A stretch of 27,473 bases of DNA from a virus: positions 1 through 27,473 of IMG/VR virus record IMGVR_UViG_3300034375_010945; one strand, written 5' to 3'. A program made the position numbers and the translations under genes. Below the pieces are notes generated by a model. The model did not search any database and was not told the DNA's origin. It was given only the letters and a program-made list of their open reading frames with translations. Each line of letters starts with the position of its first letter. Position 1 is the stretch's first letter. This document shows positions 13,086 to 21,635 of the stretch, piece by piece.

Positions 13086-14962
13086 GTTATTTGATATCAG
13101 GATTAAATATTCAAAATATTAGTGATTATGATTCAACTCAATCGTATAATAAATATGATGTGGTTGATTTTCAGTTGTCTACTGCTGTAGCGTCTTACCC
13201 TCAAAAAGGGGTGGATGGGATTAGGTTTTGGTTTAATAATGAAGCATTATCGGATTTTTCTTTAAATCAAGATTACGATGTTACTTCTTGGACTAATAAG
13301 GTTGCAGCAGATTCTTATCTAAAGCAGACTTCTGAGGACGACGAAGAAAAGCCTTATGTTGATTTTAATGCTGATTATCTAGAATTGTCTAATAAAGAAA
13401 ATTTATTTGGCAATACTTTTGAGGTTGGAGAAAATATTAACAGTAGAACTATTTTTATTTGTTTTGATCCTGCTCCTTATTCTTATACCACTTTCGATAA
13501 TCAGACGCTGATGCATTTTGATACAAGTAATTCATTTTCTTCTTCTTATGGGAAATTAGAGATAGGAGGTAATGACTCTTTTTCGGATGCGTCTTTTAAT
13601 ACGGATGGAAAAATATATATAGATGGTGTCGGTTACGAAGCTTATTCAAAAATTTATAACACTCAGAATATAATTTGCATCACACTCAGCAAGAGTGGAG
13701 CAACAAAAAATTTAAAGTTGAGGCACAATGGAAAACAAATAGCTGATTTAAACACTTTTAATGATAATTGGTTCAATAGCTATTTAAAAATAGGGGGAAA
13801 TAATGGAAATATTGGTATAAAATATTACGACATAATTGGATTTGATGGAGTTTTAACAGAAGCTTTAATTCAATCTTACGAAAAGTATTTGTTTGAAACT
13901 TATTTTAATATAGAAGGATTATTTTTTGCAAAAAAGGATGTTCCGGCTGGGTTAGAAACTTCTCCTTTAGCTGGCGGAGGTGGTACTTTTTATTGGACAA
14001 GGAATATAAATGAGTTATTTAATTTAAGTTATGGTAGCAGTGTTGATTTTTCTTGTAAGTTGTCAACAACTGATTTTGATGATGGTTATAAAAATAGCGT
14101 TGCAAGAAATATAAATCCTATAACAGCTACATTTAATTTCGCTTATGATGGGTTGACGGATATAGAAGCTAAAAGTTTGATAGCTTTTTTTGAGAATACT
14201 CCAGAAGCTAAAAAGAAAAGTATCTATGAGGATTTCGAGGGAGTAAACATGGAGTTGTTCACGCCATACAAAAAAGATTCTGAAATTTATTTTTTAGACA
14301 TAGATCATTCTACTCCTTACAATAATATAAATTCAATTAATATAAAAGGAGAGTCTTTATATGATAGTTCGTTGGATTATAAAGGCTTGTTGGTGCAGTT
14401 GGATGAACAATATATAAGGACATATACGTCATCTTTAGAAGGGTTTGAATATAACGATGTAGTGTATGTAGATAGTTCAGTGTTTAGAGATAGGGGGTAC
14501 TATTATTATACTGGGGATTCAGTTCAAGGTTCTCTTCCAGAAGAAAATGGTCCTTTAGGAAATGATTCTCATTTTACTAAAAATTTTTATTTCAAACAAG
14601 ATATAGATTATAGCGTTCCTTCTCAGATAAGGTTGAGAAATTTAGATTTAGAAAGTTCTACTAGAGAATACGCTAAAGCGGGTATAAATTATAATGTTTT
14701 GCAATTTGATTTAAATTTTTCAAATAGATCAGATCGGGAAGCTAGGGCTATTTTAAAGTTTTTTGATTCTAAGATAGGATATAATACATTTAATTATACT
14801 TTGCCTCAACCTTATAATAAAACAATAAAGGTTTATTGCCCTGAATGGAGTCATACTTACAATTTTAAAGATGATCACAGCATTAAAGCTAAATTTATAG
14901 AATTCAAATCAGCAGCAGATTATTATGCTGGTTTTAATAGTATTGTTACTTTTGTCCCATGA
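13082..14962 (+). CDS. Lambda M-like minor tail protein with two M-type repeats and a LamG-like domain
   Basis: Lambda M is about 109 residues; this protein has 626. The C-terminal part (about 500-608) matches M: a helix RSDREARAILKFFDSKIG, then FNYTLPQPYNKTIKVYCPEW and a final strand. A second, earlier M-like half at about 302-396 has FYWT, DDGYKNSVARNINP and a similar EAKSLIAFFENTP helix. Residues about 41-275 look like a concanavalin/LamG-type lectin fold (GIRFWF, TSWTNK, YVDFNADYLELS, ending YYDIIGFDGVLTEALIQSYEKYL), and residues 15-30 resemble a small Y-x-x-x-DVV carbohydrate-binding-module turn. It should sit at the tube-to-tip junction, as M does, while displaying a lectin-like domain. 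The gene is coupled to its neighbour by ATGA overlap and has its own strong Shine-Dalgarno. M homology is well supported; the lectin call is moderate. Confidence 0.8.
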   Translation: MSYLISGLNIQNISDYDSTQSYNKYDVVDFQLSTAVASYPQKGVDGIRFWFNNEALSDFSLNQDYDVTSWTNKVAADSYLKQTSEDDEEKPYVDFNADYLELSNKENLFGNTFEVGENINSRTIFICFDPAPYSYTTFDNQTLMHFDTSNSFSSSYGKLEIGGNDSFSDASFNTDGKIYIDGVGYEAYSKIYNTQNIICITLSKSGATKNLKLRHNGKQIADLNTFNDNWFNSYLKIGGNNGNIGIKYYDIIGFDGVLTEALIQSYEKYLFETYFNIEGLFFAKKDVPAGLETSPLAGGGGTFYWTRNINELFNLSYGSSVDFSCKLSTTDFDDGYKNSVARNINPITATFNFAYDGLTDIEAKSLIAFFENTPEAKKKSIYEDFEGVNMELFTPYKKDSEIYFLDIDHSTPYNNINSINIKGESLYDSSLDYKGLLVQLDEQYIRTYTSSLEGFEYNDVVYVDSSVFRDRGYYYYTGDSVQGSLPEENGPLGNDSHFTKNFYFKQDIDYSVPSQIRLRNLDLESSTREYAKAGINYNVLQFDLNFSNRSDREARAILKFFDSKIGYNTFNYTLPQPYNKTIKVYCPEWSHTYNFKDDHSIKAKFIEFKSAADYYAGFNSIVTFVP

Positions 14963-16392
14963 GTGTTACTTATTACGGAATAGAATTAGAGGATGTTCCA
15001 ACAGGATTCGGTATTTATACTGGTATAAATATTAGAAATGCTGGAGATACTCCTGTCAGATATGACATATCAATAGAAAAAGTTGATGTAGGGGGTATCC
15101 CGCCGGAAGATGAAGTAGATACACTGTTTCTTTTGAAAGATTTAAACGTTTTTACATCTTTAGAATCAGAATTGCAGATTGAAGCTAATCCTAATTCAAA
15201 CTCAAAGTTTTATGTTGTTCATAAACCTTTTAGAACAGATACTGATGATTATGAAACAGCTAGAATAACCATAAATACTCTAGCTTATAACGGAGATGAG
15301 GATGACGAAATAACTATAGACGTAACTGGCGTGAGAGTAACTGGAGCTCCTAATGAGCCGCCAGTTCCAAATAGTTTTTACACAGTTCTAAATTGGAATG
15401 CTACTGATGGTGTTCATGCTAAATTTAATTGGTCTTATATTAAAACTAATAGTTATGTTACTGGCTTTAAATTGGATTTAGCATCTGATAGTTCTTTTTC
15501 TTCATTGGTTGATGAAATATTTCTTCCTGTTGAAAGTAATAGTTCAGACATATTGCCAGATTTTGGAAAATATGCAGCATTAAGTGGTTTTGATTTTAGC
15601 TTGACGGCTAAAAATTTAGGTTTTGGTTCTAGCTATTATGCTCGATTGAAAGCTTTAAATAATGCTGTGTCGCCATTATCAGCAGAAAGTAGTTATGTTT
15701 ATGGCCCAGTATTCAGAGGTAGCAATCCAAATTTAACTCAAGAACAGATAGAATCAGCAACATCTGCTCCTCCTGAAATTGTTTTAACGCCGGGTAAACT
15801 GCAAATAATATATAAAGTTACTGAAAATAATAATCCTGTGGATGTTTTGCTTTTGTTAAAAAATGAAAATGGTGGAAATGGTTATAATTTTATGGGGTAT
15901 AATGAGGCTGAAATTATATTTGAGCCGTTACTGAATAATGTGAGCGCTTCTATTGTGGGTAATTCTACATATCCATCACCTTTGTACACATTGGCTCCAA
16001 ATGAATATTCTTTTAATGTTGATTCTAATAATATTTTTAAACTGACATTAAAATTCAATAGAGTTAGTTTGTACGGTTATGGCGGTGAAGGGGTGACGCC
16101 TAATTCTTTGGTTGGGGGTAATGGTGGGGCTTTATTTAATTTCGATAATTTAAACTATACAGATAATGGAGTTTTGAAGCAGTTCAACTATTATATAGTT
16201 AAAGATATATATTCTGAATTTGTTGCTGGGGTTGGAGGAGGACAAGGTTTCGTCATTACAGATACAGATACGGAGGATAGAAATAGCGCGATTTATGTGA
16301 ACGGAGGCCAAATAGATTATGTTAATTATATAAATTTAGTTGAACAAGACGTTCAAAATGAATCTCTCAATCTTTTAAATGAACTAACATGA
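14959..16392 (+). CDS. Accessory tail-tip protein: Ig/ASH-like, FN3-like and Gly-rich domains
   Basis: This 477-residue protein begins at an ATGA overlap with the M-like gene. Residues about 1-128 have the look of an ASH/MSP-type immunoglobulin domain (INIRNAGDTPVRYDISI, later IEANPNSNSKFYVVHKPF, then EITIDVTGVRVTG). Residues about 135-250 resemble a fibronectin type III domain (LNWNATDGVHAKFNWSY and SYYARLKALNNAVSPLSAES). The C-terminal third contains a glycine-rich stretch near 371-400 (YGYGGEGVTPNSLVGGNGG), as found in some phage adhesins. There are no membrane segments or catalytic motifs. It lies between M- and L-like genes, where lambda has nothing, so it is probably a decoration or binding protein of the tail tip. 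Domain calls are by eye; function is not known. Confidence 0.55.
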   Translation: MSVTYYGIELEDVPTGFGIYTGINIRNAGDTPVRYDISIEKVDVGGIPPEDEVDTLFLLKDLNVFTSLESELQIEANPNSNSKFYVVHKPFRTDTDDYETARITINTLAYNGDEDDEITIDVTGVRVTGAPNEPPVPNSFYTVLNWNATDGVHAKFNWSYIKTNSYVTGFKLDLASDSSFSSLVDEIFLPVESNSSDILPDFGKYAALSGFDFSLTAKNLGFGSSYYARLKALNNAVSPLSAESSYVYGPVFRGSNPNLTQEQIESATSAPPEIVLTPGKLQIIYKVTENNNPVDVLLLLKNENGGNGYNFMGYNEAEIIFEPLLNNVSASIVGNSTYPSPLYTLAPNEYSFNVDSNNIFKLTLKFNRVSLYGYGGEGVTPNSLVGGNGGALFNFDNLNYTDNGVLKQFNYYIVKDIYSEFVAGVGGGQGFVITDTDTEDRNSAIYVNGGQIDYVNYINLVEQDVQNESLNLLNELT

Positions 16393-18551
16393 ATAGTAAA
16401 ACTACAAATAGAAATCAAAATCAAGATTTTTATCTGAATGGAAAAAAAATTTCTATTGGGCGAGCTGTCAAAGCCGACTCTAATGGTTTGTTGTTGGCTT
16501 CTTCTACGATAAGTATAAAAAACAATAAAGATTCTAAAAAACCATTATCTTCTAATATAGTTGATGTAACGAATAAAAATATAGTTACAAAAGATTATTC
16601 TGGAAATTTATCGAGATTTACAATATCTTCTGCTAATACTCAAGGTTTAAAAATAGAGCCTCTTGGTGTGGCTGGCCAAACGGGATTATCTGTTCAGCCG
16701 GTTTCAACGGAGCAAAATCCAAATGTGTTTTTAAATTTTTGGAATGTTAATTTTGATAGGAACTTTTTAGCGTTTAATTTTTCTAGCGATTCTTTCGCCG
16801 GTTTATCTGTTGGATCTTCGTTTACAAGTTGGCAAGATGAAATAACAGAGCAATCTATATCTGGTAGCGGAGAGGTCGTTGAGGCTTATGGTCAAAAATT
16901 TTTAAAAATAACTAATGGGTCTAGATTTTATAGCACACAATTCAAGTTAAGAAATGTTTTGAATCCAAGTTTTGGTATTTTAGTTTTTGCTGTTGCAACA
17001 ACAGATTCCACAAAAACTACACAAGAAGTACTTTCTCCAACGAGAAAAGTTTTACAGTTTTTAGATAATGTTACGTATGAGATAAAAACAGTCAAGAGTG
17101 AATATGTTGATGAGACTTTAACTATTCCTTACGTGGATAGGCAAGATAATAAAATGAAAAAATTCACAGTTACTGTCAAAAAATGGGTTCAAAGCTATAA
17201 AGTGTATGTAGATCAATGGGGTTCTCCAACGAGTTGGCCTACAAATATAAGTTGGCAAGAGCAAACTTCCGAAAAAGAAACGTTTATTTACTATAATAGC
17301 GATAAATATAAAAAAGATAATCCGCAGGTTAAATTTATTGGTAGTCGTCCTGAGTTAGTATCTGAGTTTGATGGTAAATATCCGGTTAGATATAGTGGAA
17401 CTACTAATATGGTTGATACTTCTTTGAAAATATTGATTTCCCAAACAAGTGGTACAGATTTTGGGAAAGGAGATTACAAAATATTTACTTATGGATATGC
17501 TTATTCTGTAGAAATAGATCAAGGAGTGACTACTGAAAAAACATACACTGAAACTACTTCAGGCTATGTAGAAAAGATAGATAGGACACCAGCATATTCT
17601 TATAATCTTTATCAGACTAATTTTGCTAATATCCAAGGTTCTTCATCTGTCAATTCTGCTCATTTTATAACTTCGACATTAAATACTTTGAGGTGGGCGT
17701 CAAGATCGGGAGGGGGGCAAACCCCTTTTATAGATTTCCAAATACATCAAACAGCTGGAGAAACTGTAAATAATTTTTCTGGAGGAATAGATGCTAATAC
17801 AATTCAATTTAAAGAGGATTTAACAAATTCTGCTTCTAATTTAAGTTTTCCAGACACGAAAACAGATTTTATTGTTAGCGAAAGCTCTGGAGATGTTACT
17901 TATAAAAAGTTCAAATTGTTTTTTGTTCAAATGCATACTGATAGTGTTCAAGAAGATGTTGCATTTGTTAATTCGTCTTCGGAATTATTAAACGGCATTT
18001 TCCTTACTCAAGGAGGAATTGATCCTCAATATAAATATGATGCTAGAAGCAAAGCTATAATGAAAGCTTGGGAAGAGCTTGGTTATGGGGTAGAAGAATT
18101 TTATCCTAGTTCATACCCTGTTAATTTAAATGAAATTTTAACTAAAGTTCAATTTAATACGATTATTAATGGAAAGCAAGCTGATTCATCATATTATAGA
18201 TTGCAGCAAGCTGCGGATTTGTACAAGCAAGATGGATATTTAATGGTGGCGCAAACAGACGGGTTAGGTAAAGGGAATTTCGTAGATTATGCTGTTTCTT
18301 TGGGTCATAATGATGGAAGTGTGGTAGATTCAGAAATATTTTTAATGGATTATTTATATGGTTACGAACAAACTAAAGAAAAAAGAGATAATAGGTCTAA
18401 TCTTCTTATGGAGCATTTAGTTCATAAGTATAAAAATTTAATTTTTAAGACTTCTGATGATGATTTTCAAATATCTAATTCTACTAATGCTTTGCAGTTT
18501 AATATTCCGAGCGCTCATCCTTTCATTAAAATTCACACTAAAGGAGAATAA
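16389..18551 (+). CDS. Large accessory tail-tip protein with split LamG-like domain
   Basis: This 720-residue protein starts at an ATGA overlap and ends 5 bases before the L-like gene. The first 100 residues are polar and beta-rich. From about 110 (NFDRNFLAFNFSS, then FTSWQDEI and QKFLKITNGSRFYSTQFKLRN) it resembles the start of a concanavalin/LamG-like domain. The matching end appears only near 649-690 (EIFLMDYLYGYE, then RDNRSNLLMEHLVHKYKNL), comparable to the closing helix of the LamG-like domains in the M- and L-like proteins. The intervening sequence would then be large insertions, including a Tyr/Thr-rich segment at about 230-400 and a mixed helical segment near 550-640. No enzyme motif was recognised. 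A carbohydrate-binding tip protein is a reasonable guess. Confidence 0.5.
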   Translation: MNSKTTNRNQNQDFYLNGKKISIGRAVKADSNGLLLASSTISIKNNKDSKKPLSSNIVDVTNKNIVTKDYSGNLSRFTISSANTQGLKIEPLGVAGQTGLSVQPVSTEQNPNVFLNFWNVNFDRNFLAFNFSSDSFAGLSVGSSFTSWQDEITEQSISGSGEVVEAYGQKFLKITNGSRFYSTQFKLRNVLNPSFGILVFAVATTDSTKTTQEVLSPTRKVLQFLDNVTYEIKTVKSEYVDETLTIPYVDRQDNKMKKFTVTVKKWVQSYKVYVDQWGSPTSWPTNISWQEQTSEKETFIYYNSDKYKKDNPQVKFIGSRPELVSEFDGKYPVRYSGTTNMVDTSLKILISQTSGTDFGKGDYKIFTYGYAYSVEIDQGVTTEKTYTETTSGYVEKIDRTPAYSYNLYQTNFANIQGSSSVNSAHFITSTLNTLRWASRSGGGQTPFIDFQIHQTAGETVNNFSGGIDANTIQFKEDLTNSASNLSFPDTKTDFIVSESSGDVTYKKFKLFFVQMHTDSVQEDVAFVNSSSELLNGIFLTQGGIDPQYKYDARSKAIMKAWEELGYGVEEFYPSSYPVNLNEILTKVQFNTIINGKQADSSYYRLQQAADLYKQDGYLMVAQTDGLGKGNFVDYAVSLGHNDGSVVDSEIFLMDYLYGYEQTKEKRDNRSNLLMEHLVHKYKNLIFKTSDDDFQISNSTNALQFNIPSAHPFIKIHTKGE
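18541..18546 (+). promoter_or_regulatory. Shine-Dalgarno for the L-like gene
   Basis: AAGGAG sits 10 bases before the ATG at 18557, in the last codons of the upstream gene. It is a clear ribosome binding site in a window where most genes lack one, and fixes the start of the L-like gene. Confidence 0.7.
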
Positions 18552-18556
18552 ATAAA

Positions 18557-20716
18557 ATGTCAGATTTATTTTTATTACAAAATAACCAGATAGTAGATTT
18601 GTTTGAAATTAAGCTTAATGATTTTGAAGGGTTTTTAAGATTTCATGGCTCTAAAAATTATAAAAATGATTTAGTTTATAATGGGCAAATATATCTGTAT
18701 ATTCCTTGTGAGTTATCTCAATTGAGTTATTCATCTGAAGGAAAACAATCTAGACCAACTTTAACTATAGCGAATATAAATAATTTCATAACTAATGTTA
18801 TGAAAGATAGAAGTAGTTTATTAGGCCGGAGGCTCTCTAGAAAAAGGGTGATGGCTAGAGATTTAGATAATATTAATTTTGGCGGAGAAAATAAAAATCC
18901 ATTTGGTCAGAAAATTTTAACTTCTTATATAAGCTCAGATACTTTTGTCATAAATAAGAAAGATTTTGAAGATAGAGATAAAGTAGAATTTACTTTAAGT
19001 AATATTTTAGATACAGAAGGTCTCACGGTTCCTAATAGAAAAATTTATAATAATTTCTGTCAATGGCAATATAGAGGTTGTGGTTGTAATTATGGAAAAA
19101 TTTACAATTATGACGGTCCTATTGTTAGGGTAATGAATGATACCCAAGTAGGCTCTGTTACTTTTGAGCCAAAAACTTTAAAAGACATATGCGATGACGA
19201 GGGCATAAGTAGTAATTGTTTTTTGTGGCTGGATGAAGATGGTCATAATTTAAATAACCCTCTGACAGAAATACAAACAGCAAATCTATTGAGTTACACT
19301 GAAGCTCAAGGAAATATAGCTATAGCAGGAACAGCTACTCCAGACATAAATACAGCTGGAATAAGTAAAGGGACTCATTATGATAAAGATAGTGGTGCAG
19401 GTTTATTTTTGAAAGAATGGATAGATAGATCGTATACGATTCGTAATAGCGGTTCTGCAAAAACAGTGTCTACAAATTCAAATAATTTTGCGATGAGATA
19501 TCGTTCTGAGAGTAGGAAACCATTAAATGATAAAGTTAATGGCAATGAAGCTTTGTGGGGAATAAGATTATATCCTAATGTGGGTTGGTATTCAGATTCT
19601 CTGGGGAATTACGTTAAAGATTCTACTTCTGAGGTAGTTTTTGATGCTGTAGCTACAGATATAGATGCTGCAGACAGCTTTACTATATTTTTTGTATCAG
19701 AATTAGTAAATAAATATTACGATATAGATAAAAACATTATTTCTTCTGACGAAATGTTTGGAGTGATTGGAGGGCAAAGTACAAATCCAAGCGATTTAAC
19801 TATAGGGACACAGATAAAAAAATCATCCAGCGATGCTACTAATCAAGCTGATTATTTGAGCGTTTCTGCTACAGCTGGAGGAACGCAACAGGTATATTCT
19901 TCGAGTCCTGCGTTTTCAGATAATTTTAATGAAACAAAATCTTATTGCGTCAGAGTAGACAAAACTAAATCAGGAAATGAGATCGATTATTTTATAAATT
20001 CTATCAAAAAAGTTACTGGATCTTTACCTTCTGGGTGGAATGGGTTGACTGGTTATGGTTTTAATTTAAGTAATACAAATTATAATAATGCTGCAGGAGA
20101 ATTTGTCTTATATGAATTTATAGTTTTTGATTCAGCATTAACTGATAAACAGATTGGCGAAATAAATAAATATTTAGCGACTAGATATGGTAGACATTTA
20201 TTAAATTTACCAACACAGGCTCAAGAATCTCTTCCTAATGGTTCTGTTCCTAGCAAGATCTTTTTTTCTGATCAGGATGGAAATTTAGGTATACCTATGG
20301 CTGATGCTTCAGATAAATCATTTTTGAAAGATATAGGTAGTGCTAAAAAATACACTAATGATCAAACATATGGTTTAAGTAGTTTGAAATATAGAGGAGA
20401 CTTCGATATTAATACTCAGTATTCTCAGATGGATTTTGTAAAAATTGATCCAAGCATAGATTTTGATTTTGACAAGACTTCTATAAAAAAAGAAGAAGAG
20501 ATTCCTTCAAGATTTTTCGTCTGTATTAGTGAGAATGGGTCCAAAGGGTTAGATCCAATGAAAAATACTAATATTTGGGTAGAAGATCAATGTTCGAAAA
20601 CTTTAAATGGATGTTCGTTAAGATTTTCAAGTTCTGACAGTGCTCAGCAAATTAATCTACCTTTTGGCGGATTTCCCGGCACAGTTGATTATGACTACCA
20701 ATTACCAAGTTCCTAA
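18557..20716 (+). CDS. Lambda L-like minor tail protein, Fe-S type, with LamG-like insertion
   Basis: Residues 1-180 follow lambda L closely in order: a YNGQIYLYIP strand, GKQSRPTLTIANI near 62-74, SSLLGRRLSRKRVMARDLD near 86-104, TEGLTVPNRKI, then CQWQYRGCGC at 168-177. The C-terminus carries CSKTLNGCSLRF at 679-690 and a Gly-Gly-Phe ending, as in lambda. The four cysteines expected to bind the [4Fe-4S] cluster are C168, C177, C679 and C686, with the same within-pair spacing as lambda (9 and 7). Lambda L is about 232 residues and this one is 719; the extra roughly 480 residues lie between the two cysteine pairs. They include a LamG/concanavalin-like domain at about 330-545 (ALWGIRLYPNVGWYSDS to LYEFIVFDSALTDKQIGEIN and KYLATRYG) and a small CBM-like turn near 611-665. 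Expected role: tail-tip assembly next to J. Confidence 0.85.
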   Translation: MSDLFLLQNNQIVDLFEIKLNDFEGFLRFHGSKNYKNDLVYNGQIYLYIPCELSQLSYSSEGKQSRPTLTIANINNFITNVMKDRSSLLGRRLSRKRVMARDLDNINFGGENKNPFGQKILTSYISSDTFVINKKDFEDRDKVEFTLSNILDTEGLTVPNRKIYNNFCQWQYRGCGCNYGKIYNYDGPIVRVMNDTQVGSVTFEPKTLKDICDDEGISSNCFLWLDEDGHNLNNPLTEIQTANLLSYTEAQGNIAIAGTATPDINTAGISKGTHYDKDSGAGLFLKEWIDRSYTIRNSGSAKTVSTNSNNFAMRYRSESRKPLNDKVNGNEALWGIRLYPNVGWYSDSLGNYVKDSTSEVVFDAVATDIDAADSFTIFFVSELVNKYYDIDKNIISSDEMFGVIGGQSTNPSDLTIGTQIKKSSSDATNQADYLSVSATAGGTQQVYSSSPAFSDNFNETKSYCVRVDKTKSGNEIDYFINSIKKVTGSLPSGWNGLTGYGFNLSNTNYNNAAGEFVLYEFIVFDSALTDKQIGEINKYLATRYGRHLLNLPTQAQESLPNGSVPSKIFFSDQDGNLGIPMADASDKSFLKDIGSAKKYTNDQTYGLSSLKYRGDFDINTQYSQMDFVKIDPSIDFDFDKTSIKKEEEIPSRFFVCISENGSKGLDPMKNTNIWVEDQCSKTLNGCSLRFSSSDSAQQINLPFGGFPGTVDYDYQLPSS

Positions 20717-21014
20717 AAAATTAAAAGAGCAATTAAAAAGAGATTCTATTTCTTCTCAGGAAGAAATTTGTGGATTTATTTTAAGAGATAAATTTATTAA
20801 AGTAGAGAATAAGCATCCAGAAAGTAAGAATTTTTTTTTGATTGATCCTTTAGATTGTATCTGGGAAGAAGGCGTTATTTTGTTTCATAGTCATCCTGAT
20901 CACGTTAAAGAAAAAGGGTTTTCTGAATGGGATTTAGAAAATCAGTATTATTTTCAGTTGGATATGCTATTATATAGTGTAAATAATGATGAGTTTTATT
21001 TCAAAAAGATATGA
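20691..21014 (+). CDS. JAB/MPN-type metalloprotease, stand-alone N-terminal half of lambda K
   Basis: This 107-residue protein overlaps the L-like gene by 26 bases. I chose ATG 20691 over an in-frame ATG at 20640, because the extra 17 residues are outside the family pattern and would deepen the overlap. It has a JAMM-like zinc site: E25 in EEICGF, H66-S-H68-P, then S78-x2-D81. The H-to-D spacing is two residues longer than the usual HxHx10D. Lambda K joins such a domain to an NlpC/P60 peptidase; here the NlpC/P60 half is missing, and no Cys/His peptidase core is seen in neighbouring genes. In K-type proteins the domain is thought to act in tail-tip maturation. The start of the next gene overlaps its stop as ATGA. 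Confidence 0.8.
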   Translation: MTTNYQVPKKLKEQLKRDSISSQEEICGFILRDKFIKVENKHPESKNFFLIDPLDCIWEEGVILFHSHPDHVKEKGFSEWDLENQYYFQLDMLLYSVNNDEFYFKKI

Positions 21015-21634
21015 TCGCCGTAGATTTAAAAGGAGTTTTAGGTAAAAAATTTGGAGAAAAATGGGAACTGGAAGTCGATTCAGTTTATGAAATTTTTGAG
21101 GCTATTCAAGCTAACAAAAGAAATTCTGCAAAGATTTTTGCAGACGCGGCTAAGCTTGCATCTCATTTTATTGTTTTTGTGAATGGTAAAATTTTAGCTT
21201 CTTATAGTGTATTTAGTAAAATTTTAAAACCGAATGATTTTGTTCAAATAGTTCCTATTGTTCAAGGAGGAAGCCCTTTAGTGATATTTGTAATTGGTAT
21301 GATTCTTCAAGTTGTGTCAATGATCCTATTAAAAGCTTTAAGCCCTAAAAAACCAAAAGATGTTAAAACTAGCTCTACTATTTTGACTGGCACAAGAAAT
21401 GTGTCAAGCAGAAATGTTGTCGTTCCGCTAGGTTATGGGAGAATGAGAGTGGGTAGTGTTGTTATTTCTAATGATTCTATAATAAAATCATTAAGATTAG
21501 AAGCGGATACTAATTCTACAGCTCTTGGTTATTTGCCTTTAGCTGATTTAGCTTATCAAGTAGATGTATTAGATGGAAACTCTTTTAATGGTATAAAAAG
21601 TAGTCAAGGAATTAACCCTTATTTAATGATTTAA
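21011..21634 (+). CDS. Lambda I-like tail assembly protein
   Basis: This 207-residue protein follows the JAB gene, as I follows K in lambda. Residues 1-82 form a ubiquitin-like beta-grasp domain (IAVDLKGVLGKKFGEKWELEV, then FIVFVNGK and NDFVQIVPIVQGG). A hydrophobic segment at about 86-110 (PLVIFVIGMILQVVSMILLK) is typical of the family and could be membrane-active or hidden in the tip. It ends with a Lys/Pro-rich hinge and a Ser/Asn/Val-rich C-terminal part (residues about 120-207), with a VPLGYGRMRVGS strand. It acts in assembly of the tail tip with J. There is a 1-base gap before the J gene. Family assignment is strong on order and fold pattern, though absolute identity to lambda I looks low. 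Confidence 0.8.
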   Translation: MIAVDLKGVLGKKFGEKWELEVDSVYEIFEAIQANKRNSAKIFADAAKLASHFIVFVNGKILASYSVFSKILKPNDFVQIVPIVQGGSPLVIFVIGMILQVVSMILLKALSPKKPKDVKTSSTILTGTRNVSSRNVVVPLGYGRMRVGSVVISNDSIIKSLRLEADTNSTALGYLPLADLAYQVDVLDGNSFNGIKSSQGINPYLMI

Positions 21635-21635
21635 T

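Noticed and set aside
20640-20690. Upstream ATG for the JAB gene
   Set aside because: It would add 17 residues encoded wholly within the L-like gene and outside the family pattern; 20691 is the more natural start.
21270-21345. Hydrophobic segment of the I-like protein as a holin
   Set aside because: It is a normal feature of I-family proteins, located after the beta-grasp domain, and gene order fixes its identity.
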